Shown here in pieces: positions 38,698 through 45,907 of a stretch of 64,000 bases of DNA (the first letter of the stretch is position 1; the number at the start of each line of letters is the position of its first letter). The notes below the pieces were generated by a model. That model did not search any database and was not told the origin of the DNA. It saw nothing but the letters and a program-made list of their open reading frames with translations. The position numbers were made by a program, and so were the translations under genes. Source of the DNA: Polynucleobacter necessarius (GTDB lineage: Bacteria > Pseudomonadota > Gammaproteobacteria > Burkholderiales > Burkholderiaceae); contig NZ_LT606949.1 in assembly GCF_900095215.1 (NCBI RefSeq), positions 647,562-711,561 of the forward strand, written 5' to 3'.

Positions 38698-39324
38698 ATG
38701 CTTACTCAATCTAATCTTTGGTTAGCCGCTCAAGCGCTAGCAAATATTCAGATGCGATATGCCGAAACCGGGCGCACCTTGAATGAAGCTGCTTTATATG
38801 GCGCCAAGGAATTCATTGAGTGGCGGCACTATCCAATTAATGATCTTGTAGATGAGCAGAGTGGTTATGAGTTCTACTACCATGCGCATTCTGCAGATGA
38901 AATGCCCAATGGTGAGCATGGTCATTTTCATGTGATTAAGCGTGATGCACGGAGCTTTCATCACCTTATTGGCATTTCCTTAGACCAGAAGGGTTTGCCA
39001 GTTCGCTTATTTACCACTAACCAGTGGGTCACCGGCGAAGAGATGGCGGATTCGAACATTGCAATCAAATTCATTAAAGGATTTGAGTGGACGACAAAAG
39101 GTCGCATGGCTCCAGTAAGTCAATGGATTAGCGCTTTGATTCAATTATTTGCTGCAGAGATTGAGAGTTTACTTTTAGAGCGAGATCAAAAGAGTGCGCG
39201 ACTAGTGGTAGAGCGGGGCGATCGTGAGATGGTATTGAACTCAAAAAAGCATCATGTTTTAACGGAATGCAAGCTTGATTTGATGGGTCGTCTTTCAGAC
39301 ACTTTGTTAGTTGTAAATTCATAA
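38698..39324 (+). CDS. Conserved hypothetical protein with HGHFH motif (DUF6969-like)
   Basis: A 208-residue cytoplasmic protein without signal peptide. A central block YEFYYHAHSADEMPNGEHG then HFHVIKRDARSFHHLIGI is rich in histidines that could bind metal. It continues LDQKGLPVRLFTTNQWVTGE. The overall pattern (tyrosine-histidine run, GEHGHFH, FTTNxWVTGE) resembles proteins I associate with DUF6969, but this is from memory and not certain. Function unknown. The neighbours (small peptide, rhodanese, ArsR regulator, sulfur transporters) suggest a role in sulfur or metal handling. Intact. Confidence 0.65.
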   Translation: MLTQSNLWLAAQALANIQMRYAETGRTLNEAALYGAKEFIEWRHYPINDLVDEQSGYEFYYHAHSADEMPNGEHGHFHVIKRDARSFHHLIGISLDQKGLPVRLFTTNQWVTGEEMADSNIAIKFIKGFEWTTKGRMAPVSQWISALIQLFAAEIESLLLERDQKSARLVVERGDREMVLNSKKHHVLTECKLDLMGRLSDTLLVVNS

Positions 39325-39334
39325 GGGAGTAGAG

Positions 39335-40312
39335 ATGAAAAAAATTCAATGGCTTTTAGCAATTGCCCTAACGGGCTTGGTGGGTCTAGCTCAGGCAATC
39401 ACTTTGCCCGGTGCTGTGGTCAGCGCCGATTGGTTGTTCAATAATCTATCTGATGTTCAGGTAATTGAAGTCAGAACGGATTTAGCAAGCTACCTCAGAA
39501 ACCCTGAATGTGATACTGACAAAAAGACTGGTAAGCAATTCCTGGTTGAGGTGGGTGGCCATATTACCAATTCCACCCTATTGGATTTTAAGAAGGTGCG
39601 CGTAGAGCGTCTGGTAGATGGGAAAAAGAGTAAGTTTCTGATTCCTGAAAAAGCAGATTTTGAGAAGTTGGTGCAATCTTTAGGTATCAACTCTGATAAG
39701 CCGATTGTGCTCGTACCTATTGGGCAGGATATGTCCGATATAGACGAGGCATTAAGAACTTATTGGTCATTTAAGGTGTATGGCGAAGATCCAGTAGCCG
39801 TATTGGATGGTGGAATTGCCGGTTGGCTGGGTGACGGGCGTGAATACGTAACCACCAATGCTCAAAAGGCAATTGGTAATTGGTCTGCAAAAGCGTATCG
39901 CCAAGAATTAATCGCAAGCTCGGATGATGTGGCTGCTGCGTCCAAAGCAGGTAAGCCGCAATTATTGGATGCGCGTCAGCCTGCCCAATATCTGGGTCTT
40001 GCAAAGCTACCAGATGTACTGACATTCGGTCATATTGCCGGTTCAAAAGAGTTGGCGCCTGAGTTATTGGCAAAGCCAAGCAATGGCGAATTGTATTTCT
40101 GGCAAAAGAATAGCTATGATGCGTTGATGTCAGCCAATGGTTTAAGTGTTAAAGGCCCAACAATTGCCTATTGCAACACTGGCCACTTAGCAGCCGGTGG
40201 TTGGTTTGTGATGTCAGAGCTAGTTGGTAATAAATCCACTAACTTATACGATGGCTCTTTGTATCTTTGGACACTTGAAGGTCGACCATTAGTCGGTGTT
40301 CCGTTGGATTAA
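39335..40312 (+). CDS. Periplasmic two-domain rhodanese (thiosulfate sulfurtransferase)
   Basis: A 325-residue exported sulfurtransferase. The signal peptide MKKIQWLLAIALTGLVGLAQA is followed by an N-terminal rhodanese domain lacking an active cysteine (PIVLVPIGQDMSDIDEA, with VAVLDGGIAGWLGDGREY) and a C-terminal domain with the catalytic loop TIAYCNTGHLAAGGWFVMSE. It would move sulfane sulfur from thiosulfate or persulfides. It lies 10 bases after the previous gene and 11 before the ArsR regulator. It is intact, unlike the single-domain rhodanese at 36654. Confidence 0.88.
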   Translation: MKKIQWLLAIALTGLVGLAQAITLPGAVVSADWLFNNLSDVQVIEVRTDLASYLRNPECDTDKKTGKQFLVEVGGHITNSTLLDFKKVRVERLVDGKKSKFLIPEKADFEKLVQSLGINSDKPIVLVPIGQDMSDIDEALRTYWSFKVYGEDPVAVLDGGIAGWLGDGREYVTTNAQKAIGNWSAKAYRQELIASSDDVAAASKAGKPQLLDARQPAQYLGLAKLPDVLTFGHIAGSKELAPELLAKPSNGELYFWQKNSYDALMSANGLSVKGPTIAYCNTGHLAAGGWFVMSELVGNKSTNLYDGSLYLWTLEGRPLVGVPLD

Positions 40313-40323
40313 GGGCGCACACT

Positions 40324-40641
40324 ATGCCAGTTCTTAAAGCCAGTATTAATTTAAAGAAGATGCAGTCATCAGCAGACGACGCTTGTCGTTTGATGAAGGT
40401 GCTCTCAAATAGAGATCGTATGTTGTTGCTATGCCAGATAAGTCAGGGGGAGATGTGCGTTGGTGAGCTCGAAGAATGTCTTGATATTTATCAGCCTACC
40501 TTATCCCAGCAACTCACTGTTCTTAGAAATGAAGAGTTGGTCCAAACAAGAAGGGATGGTAAGCAAATCTATTATTCACTATCCAATCGGATTGCTTTGG
40601 AGGTGATGAATGTGCTTTATCAACATTACTGCAGTAAATAA
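40324..40641 (+). CDS. ArsR-family regulator, BigR/SqrR/YgaV-like
   Basis: A 105-residue winged-helix repressor. The helix-turn-helix is in CVGELEECLDIYQPTLSQQL followed by TVLRNEELVQTRRDGKQIYY. Five cysteines are present (about positions 21, 37, 44, 52 and 103). BigR and SqrR sense persulfides through one cysteine near the recognition region and one near the C-terminus; here C44 or C37 and C103 (YQHYCSK) could play those parts. Its AT-rich neighbour palindrome at 37360 is a likely target. The gene is followed by a DUF2892 remnant, a usual partner. Intact. Confidence 0.85.
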   Translation: MPVLKASINLKKMQSSADDACRLMKVLSNRDRMLLLCQISQGEMCVGELEECLDIYQPTLSQQLTVLRNEELVQTRRDGKQIYYSLSNRIALEVMNVLYQHYCSK

Positions 40642-40658
40642 CCAAAGGGGGTCTTAAT

Positions 40659-40877
40659 ATGAAATGCAATGTCGGTGGTATTGATCGTATGTTACGTATG
40701 TTGGTTGGCTTGGTGTTAATTGGTCTAACTGTAACTGGAACTGTTGGCGTATAGGGGTGGATTCGTGTTGTACCTCTCGCAACTGGCTTATTCAGATTTT
40801 GTCCAGCGTATCCACTCTTGGGAATTAATACTTTCGGTACTGATTCTTCATGTGGTGGTGGCGGTTGCTGTAAATAA
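40659..40877 (+). pseudogene. DUF2892 (YgaP-like) membrane protein, TAG stop
   Basis: Small inner-membrane protein of the DUF2892 family, often next to rhodaneses and BigR-like regulators. The reading MKCNVGGIDRMLRMLVGLVL contains the family start and first helix. TAG at 40752-40754 interrupts, and the same frame continues with GWIRVVPLATGLFRFCPAYP and LLGINTFGTDSSCGGGGCCK to TAA at 40877. The C-terminal Cys-rich tail is characteristic. It starts 17 bases after the regulator. Confidence 0.8.
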
Positions 40878-40899
40878 GTTTTGCGTCATCAGTATGGAC

Positions 40900-40926
40900 A
40901 AAAGCCAACTTAATGGTTGGCTTTTT
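40900..40926 (+). terminator. Rho-independent terminator
   Basis: Stem AAAGCCAAC / GTTGGCTTT around a short loop, followed by five T, 23 bases after the DUF2892 stop. It ends the sulfur-transport/ArsR transcript. Confidence 0.8.
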
Positions 40927-40991
40927 ACTGGGATAATTTAGTCAAAATTGTCTAAAGCACCTTATTAGGTTACTTTCAAAGGCAATCATCC

Positions 40992-41021
40992 TTGCAGAGT
41001 AGAGCCCTCTTTAGGTATAAA
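40992..41021 (+). promoter_or_regulatory. Possible sigma-70 promoter
   Basis: TTGCAG (40992-40997) and TATAAA (41016-41021) with 18 bases between. The downstream ATG is at 41030, so transcription from here would give a nearly leaderless message. Moderate resemblance only. Confidence 0.35.
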
Positions 41022-41029
41022 ATTGCACT

Positions 41030-41385
41030 ATGCGATCCCGAAGTAGATCGCTCGTAATTCTTATTTGCCTTTTCCTGATTTCATTCCAGATTACGGCAGG
41101 TAGCATCTTTATTGATGCTGCTCTTGAGCGTGCTCATATGCATCAAACTTCATTCTCCACACTGGTTTCCGATCATGTTCACGCTGGTCACGATACCGAT
41201 GGTTGACAACAGGAATCTCGCACACTTTTCTTATAATGAGTCATGTAACAGCAAATATTAGCGAGAATAGGATTATTGTTTTTCTTCCGCCAGCGGTCAC
41301 GCATAAATTTACCGTGGCAAATGAAGTTTTATTTACCCAAAACTTTTCTGATTCAGCATTTAAACCACCAAAAGCTATAGCCTAA
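41030..41385 (+). pseudogene. Small exported histidine-containing protein, frameshifted
   Basis: Unrecognised family. From ATG 41030 the frame gives a signal-like segment (SLVILICLFLISFQITAGSI) and a His-rich part (ALERAHMHQTSF, VSDHVHAGHDTDG) ending at TGA 41204-41206. Another frame continues with SHTFLIMSHVTANISENRII and FLPPAVTHKFTVANEVLFTQ, ending FKPPKAIA at 41385. The combination of exported protein, HxH-rich centre and proline-rich end recalls small metal-responsive periplasmic proteins of the CzcI kind, but this is uncertain. The frame change near 41200 would need one insertion or deletion. Confidence 0.45.
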
Positions 41386-41467
41386 TGTTCTTGGGTTGGA
41401 CTTGCTTTGCGGCATGTCCATTTGCTATTTGGCTAGTTGTGTGTAGTCATTTTTGGGAAATCTCATT

Positions 41468-41959
41468 ATGTTTAAATTTATAAAAATAGTGCCTTTGGCA
41501 TTATTTGTCTTACTTGTTTCCGCCTGTAGCAACGTTAAGTTAGATGATGCCAATGGCATCGCTACCGTTAATGCCGGCTGCTCTTTTACTTACGATCCTA
41601 TTAGCGATCCAAAGTCTAGTGTGTATGGTAAGCGTGCAATCTATTTTGAGTGTGATGACCTTACCGTAGATCCGAAATATGTTTCAACAATCTCAGCACA
41701 TACCGCTTACTTAAAGGCATTTCAAATGCAAAGGGCATCGATCATTATTCAGGGCAATACAGATGATCGTGGAACTGCCGAATACAACTTAGCACTGGGC
41801 CAAAAGCGATCTGAAGCCGTCAAGAAGGTTTTCCTTGCTCAAGGCGTCAGTGCATCTCAGTTAGAGGCGGTGAGCTTTGGTAAAGAAAAGCCAGCTAACA
41901 CAGCTCAGACAGAAGCGGCAGTTAAAGAAAATCGCCGCGCTGATTTTGTCTATCAATAA
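41468..41959 (+). CDS. Pal-like OmpA-domain lipoprotein
   Basis: A 163-residue outer-membrane lipoprotein with lipobox (LALFVLLVSACSN) and a C-terminal OmpA-like peptidoglycan-binding domain: IYFECDDLTVDPKYVSTISA, IIIQGNTDDRGTAEYNLALG, QKRSEAVKKVFLAQGVSASQ and ENRRADFVY. It resembles Pal but is not beside tolB, so it is probably a paralogue. ATG 41468 is preferred to TTG 41453 because it begins the signal peptide directly. Two more small genes follow in close order. Intact. Confidence 0.82.
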   Translation: MFKFIKIVPLALFVLLVSACSNVKLDDANGIATVNAGCSFTYDPISDPKSSVYGKRAIYFECDDLTVDPKYVSTISAHTAYLKAFQMQRASIIIQGNTDDRGTAEYNLALGQKRSEAVKKVFLAQGVSASQLEAVSFGKEKPANTAQTEAAVKENRRADFVYQ

Positions 41960-41974
41960 CTCGTAGGTTGCCCA

Positions 41975-42496
41975 ATGAAAAACATATTTCAATTCAGTTT
42001 GATAGGCATTGCTTTCCTAGGCGGATGCGCGACAAACGTTACATCCAATAATCCAGTGCAGATTGTTAACGCACCGTCACCCATGACTGCAATATCCCCT
42101 GATCACTCGGTGTCAGTGGCTAAGCGGCTTAATGATTGCATCATTCGCGGAAATCAAAGTGCTGATGCATTGTTGGTGGATGCCCAGGTCATTGCTGTCA
42201 CAAGAAATAATCCCCATGCCAAGGCCTTGTTTAGCTCCGCGGATAAATTGACGGACGAGCAAGCTAAGGCGCTAACGAATTATCTTGCTGAGGCAAATTC
42301 CTGCCGACCTATCGCCTTGGATGGCCTAAGCCCAGAAAAGAAAGCAGTCTACGAAGATTTCTTTAAAAAGATTGATGGCGTGTATGCTGATCTTATAGCC
42401 AGAAAGATCACCATTGGAGTGGCTAATGAAGAAAGGCAACTGCTTATGCAAGATGCGCACATGAAGAAGCTGGCACTTCAATCTCAAAAGAATTAA
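41975..42496 (+). CDS. Hypothetical lipoprotein
   Basis: A 173-residue protein with a clear lipobox (LIGIAFLGGCATN). The remainder is hydrophilic and mostly helical (AKALFSSADKLTDEQAKALT, LSPEKKAVYEDFFKKIDGVY). Two further cysteines are in NDCIIRG and ANSCRPI. No family recognised. It lies 16 bases after the Pal-like gene, and the three genes 41468-42814 are likely one transcript. Intact. Confidence 0.6.
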   Translation: MKNIFQFSLIGIAFLGGCATNVTSNNPVQIVNAPSPMTAISPDHSVSVAKRLNDCIIRGNQSADALLVDAQVIAVTRNNPHAKALFSSADKLTDEQAKALTNYLAEANSCRPIALDGLSPEKKAVYEDFFKKIDGVYADLIARKITIGVANEERQLLMQDAHMKKLALQSQKN

Positions 42497-42508
42497 TGAG
42501 GTTGATTT

Positions 42509-42814
42509 ATGGCTAGATATAAATTTGTAGGTCGTTCCTGTAAGTTTGAGTGCATTAGTGGCATAGGCAAAGAGATTGGGCTTCACTCTTCAAGAGTGGT
42601 AATGGTTTGCAAATCTTGCTCAACAATTGATGCTTATACAGTAGCTCATCCAGGAAGCATCAATACTGAAATTAGCAAGCCGCCGGTTTGTACTAGCTGC
42701 CACTATAGTGATTATCTATTGGAGTGGGATGGTCTTACATGTCCGCATTGCAATATGACTATGAGAGCTCTGGGCGGAGATGTAGATGCTGAGAGACCTT
42801 TTAAATATTGGTAA
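42509..42814 (+). CDS. Small zinc-ribbon-like protein
   Basis: A 101-residue protein with CxxC pairs MVCKSCST, PVCTSCHY and LTCPHCNMT plus upstream cysteines in RSCKFECIS, suggesting two zinc ribbons or a metal-binding cluster. No signal peptide. Family unknown. It lies 13 bases downstream of the hypothetical lipoprotein. Its 3' end overlaps the converging modC reading at 42801. Intact. Confidence 0.6.
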   Translation: MARYKFVGRSCKFECISGIGKEIGLHSSRVVMVCKSCSTIDAYTVAHPGSINTEISKPPVCTSCHYSDYLLEWDGLTCPHCNMTMRALGGDVDAERPFKYW

Positions 42815-43993
42815 ACAAGGGTAAGTGCCAATACAGGGGCTGCTGATGGATGTTAGATTGGGGATCCGTTTTTAATTCTATTCCGTGATTGTTGTTGGCT
42901 GGGGGAGACACGCAAGCCACCTTCGGGTGGTTTTTTCTTAAGTGCTGACTTGCTATAGAGTAGCGATCAATAAATCGCCTTGGGTCATTGATTGGCCGTA
43001 ATGGCATGATGTGAATTTGATTGCCATCCAATTCAATATACATTTGGCTGCAAATCTCTATATTCAGTCTTTTCACTTCAGATGCAGAGGCCATCCATTC
43101 AATTTTATGTACGCTATCTTTAATTTGTAGTTGGATACTGAAACCATCTTGTGGAATCACCCATGCTACTTCCGCATTTGGAGAAATTTTGCCTTTATCG
43201 GCTACGGTGAATGTGTTATCGCAGCCATCCCAACTGAGATTGCCTGCATTAAATATGCCATGAACTAAATGACTGATGCCAACCAACTCGGCTACACGTG
43301 AATTTCTGGGTCTTTGCAATCGCACTTGGGGCGCAGCTGTTTGTAAGCTGATACCGTTATCAATCACGGTGATGCGGTCGGTAATCAAGTCGGCTTCATG
43401 CAAATCATGCGTTACCAACACAATCGGAATGTTTAAATCCTTACGCAAATCTGCAAGAGTTTTATATAGACCTTGTCGCGTTGGCGCATCGACAGCGGAA
43501 AATGGCGCATCTAACAATAAGAGCTTTGGCTGTCGCGCCAATGCGCGAGCAAGTGCTACGCGTTGCTGTTGTCCGCCCGAGAGTTGGTGTGGAAAACGAT
43601 GGGCAAGTTCAGCAATCCCCATGCGACCAAGCCGGTCCTGAGCAATGGCTTTAGGTTCAGCCATCTTATGTGCAGCATTCTGTAAAGGGATGAGGACATT
43701 CTCAATTGCCGATAAATGTGGGAAGAGCGCGTATTGCTGAAATAAAAATCCGCAAGAACGTTGTGCGGGAGACAGGTTCTGCATTACTCCTGCAAGTTCA
43801 TGAGCCTCAAACCAGGTTTCACCATCACATTCAATTTTTCCAGTCTTCGCTTGGCTGAGGCCGGCAATCGTTCTTAGGGTGCTGGTTTTGCCGCTACCAG
43901 ATGGTCCTACAAGCGCATGTAATTGACCGGCCACGCATTCCAGTGTGCTCTGCAGAGGGTTTGGAAGGCTTGGCTTATTTTTAGCTTAAGCAT
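42801..43993 (-). pseudogene. modC: Molybdate ABC transporter ATPase, frameshift and altered Walker B
   Basis: ATPase of the molybdate importer. The open frame from 43934 shows Walker A HALVGPSGSGKTST, the Q-loop FLFQQYALFPHL, the signature LSGGQQQRVALARAL and the H-loop LVTHDLHEAD, then a TOBE-type C-domain. The true start is ATG at 43993, overlapping the modB stop. From there LKLKISQAFQTL is out of frame with the rest because of an extra CT in the CTCT repeat at 43953-43958; removing it gives QTLQSTLECVAGQL. Walker B reads LLLLDAPFSAVD, so the catalytic glutamate is alanine. The last about 60 residues look non-native. Probably non-functional. Confidence 0.75.
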
Positions 43994-44640
43994 CAGCTTC
44001 TCCGTTGGCGCTGTTGGGAGACACTTTTGCCAAAAACACCGTATGCAAGGGCAATTGCAGTCAGGGATCTACCAAGCAGTAATAAGGCCAGTGCGCCGGC
44101 GCCTGCGGTATCAAAACTTTGCACTTTGTCGTAGATCGCAATCGATACCGTTTTGGTTTCCCCGGGGATCGGACCCAAAACCATGAGGATGACCCCAAAT
44201 TCACCTATGGTGTGAGCCAAGGTTAGTACTGCTGCACTGGTAATGCCTCTCCATGCCAGCGGAAGCTGAATCAAGCGAAAAATTTGCCAATTGGATAAGA
44301 TGCTGACTTGGGCGGCCTCAATAATTTCTGGGTTGATAGCTTCAAATGCACGCTGAATCGGCTGTATTGCAAAAGGCGGGTTGACTATGATGGATGCAAT
44401 GAGAATTCCGGCAAAGGAAAACACCAGTGGGATATTAAAAAAGTCTTGCCGCCCAATCCAACCAAAATAACCCAAAACCGTAGGGGGTAAAACGAGCGGT
44501 AGGTCTATGGTAGCTTCAACCCAGGGTTTGCTTCTATTGAGGCCTAAGAGGGTATGGTCAATTTAAACTCCAAATGGAACGATGAGGACCAGATTCCAAA
44601 GTGCTAGCTTAAGCACGCGAAGGATCGCATCCATGTCCAT
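43993..44640 (-). pseudogene. modB: Molybdate ABC transporter permease, nonsense codon
   Basis: Permease of the molybdate importer. The gene starts at 44640 (or 44634) with ILRVLKLALWNLVLIVPFGV and meets TAA at 44563-44565. The same frame continues with WVEATIDLPLVLPPTVLGYF and the rest of the permease, including the EAA loop region EIIEAAQVSILSNWQIFRLI and LTLAHTIGEFGVILMVLGP. Read through it has about 215 residues, normal for ModB. No modA lies next to it in this window. It is divergent from the SoxR-like regulator. Confidence 0.82.
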
Positions 44641-44650
44641 TGTTTGATTG

Positions 44651-44665
44651 TATTGCTAAGCAATA
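44651..44665. promoter_or_regulatory. Perfect palindrome upstream of modB
   Basis: TATTGCTAAGCAATA, a perfect 7-bp inverted repeat around one A, ends 11 bases before the modB start. It is in the divergent modB/soxR-like spacer and could be an operator for modBC. It does not match a ModE box. Confidence 0.35.
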
Positions 44666-44705
44666 TAGGGTATCTCACTATACAGATTTACCTGCTTAAA
44701 GGGTC

Positions 44706-44733
44706 AAATATATGCGTATACATGCATATATTT
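44706..44733. promoter_or_regulatory. 28-bp palindromic operator before the SoxR-like gene
   Basis: Perfect 10-bp arms AAATATATGC (44706-44715) and GCATATATTT (44724-44733) around GTATACAT, ending 8 bases before the GTG start of the ArsR regulator. Binding here would block transcription or translation of the regulator and the sox genes. A related site with the same spacing lies at 36592. Confidence 0.7.
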
Positions 44734-44741
44734 AAGGGCTG

Positions 44742-45083
44742 GTGAAATTGAAGGCAAAAGTTCAAAAGGCAACAAAAAACTTCTCTCCAGAACAGATGGA
44801 GAAGGTGTTTACACATGTGGCTGCTTATTTCAATGTCCTATCTGAGCCCGCACGTTTACGCATCATGTACGCAGTCTGCGGTGGTGAAAAATCCGTCTCT
44901 GAAGTTGTGGAGATGTGTGGTACGAGCCAGGCCAATGTTTCGAGACATTTATTAGCGCTTCATAAATCTGGAATTTTAATGAGGCGAAAAGAGGGTGTGA
45001 CAGTTGATTACTCGATTGCGGATAACGCAACGGTTGAGATGTGCCAAACAGTCTGCGCAAAGATTGCAGAAGGCATCCATTAA
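44742..45083 (+). CDS. ArsR-family regulator, SoxR-like repressor of sox genes
   Basis: A 113-residue winged-helix protein. VAAYFNVLSEPARLRIMYAV is the ArsR N-terminal helix pair, SVSEVVEMCGTSQANVSRHL followed by LALHKSGILMRRKEGVTVDY is the DNA-binding part. Four cysteines include one in the HTH (VEMCGTS) and two near the C-terminus (EMCQTVCAK), a layout fitting thiol-based sensing of thiosulfate or sulfane sulfur as in SoxR of sulfur oxidisers. GTG start at 44742. It sits at the head of the sox cluster with a palindromic operator just upstream. Intact while most of its presumed targets are broken. Confidence 0.85.
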   Translation: MKLKAKVQKATKNFSPEQMEKVFTHVAAYFNVLSEPARLRIMYAVCGGEKSVSEVVEMCGTSQANVSRHLLALHKSGILMRRKEGVTVDYSIADNATVEMCQTVCAKIAEGIH

Positions 45084-45103
45084 ATTTTTGCAGTAAATCA
45101 CTT

Positions 45104-45907
45104 CTGGATTGGAGTGGGGTAACGTTGCTGTGCCAACAGTGCAGTACACCCATGGTATGTTGTCTTGCTGTGAATTTATAGGTGTTCCACTCAAGGTATT
45201 GCTTGAAGAGTGTGACGCTGATCTGAAAAAAAAGCAAGTTCTTGCTTGCTGAGGGTGGCGACGGTTCTGGTATGACTCGTACCATCAATCTAGAAAGCTG
45301 CTTAGAAGACACTATTGTTGCTTGGAGTATGAATGGTGAGATGTTGCAGCCAGAAAACGGTTTTCCACTACGTCTGGTAGTGCCTGGCGTTCAAGGAGTT
45401 AGCTGGGTGAAGTGGTTGCACCGCCTGGAAGTTGGCGATATGCCATGGAATGCCAAGGATGAGGCGGTTCACTATATTGAACTGATGCCAGACGGCATGC
45501 ACCGTCAATATGCCTCAATTTAAGAATGCAAATCAGTGATTACTACACCTTCTGGTGGTCAGCAGTTACTGGACAAAGGTTTCTATAACGTTAGCGGTAT
45601 GGCTTGGTCGGGTCGAGGCAAGATTAAGCGTGTAGACGTCTCGTTTGATGGCGGAAAGAACTGGCGTCAAGCGCACCTGGAAACTCCGGTGCTCACTAAA
45701 TCTATTACCCGTTTCAATATAGATTGGGTGTGGCATGGTTCGCTGGCAATACTGCAGTCAAGAGCGGTGAATGACACTGGCTACATTCAGCCTTCTATTA
45801 AGGTGTTGCGTGATTTACGCGGTAATCGTTCTATCTATCACAACAATGCAATTCAGTATTGGAAATTGGATTCAAACGGCGAGGTGAGCAATGTACAAGT
45901 TGGATAA
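45104..45907 (+). pseudogene. soxC: Sulfite dehydrogenase subunit SoxC, 5' deletion plus frameshift and stop
   Basis: Remnant of the molybdenum subunit of SoxCD. Coding similarity begins abruptly at SGLEWGNVAVPTVQYTHGM, so most of the N-terminal molybdopterin-binding domain has been deleted, with the junction just after the regulator. A run of eight A (45226-45233) has one extra base; removing it gives ADLKKSKFLLAEGGDGSGM. TAA at 45521-45523 replaces a Gln codon between HRQYASI and ECKSVITTPSGG. The dimerisation domain (GMAWSGRGKIKRVDVSFDGG, QPSIKVLRDLRGNRSIYHNN) is readable to the end, which overlaps soxD. Confidence 0.9.

Noticed and set aside
36654..40877. Programmed frameshifting or stop read-through in the sulfur transport operon.
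   Set aside because: Lesion types differ from gene to gene, and no consistent slippery site or downstream stem-loop was seen.
45226..45233. Homopolymer tracts (A8 in soxC, T8 in yeeE, C6 in DUF2863) as phase-variable switches.
   Set aside because: Each affected gene carries additional stops or deletions, so switching the tract would not restore function. They look like neutral slippage.
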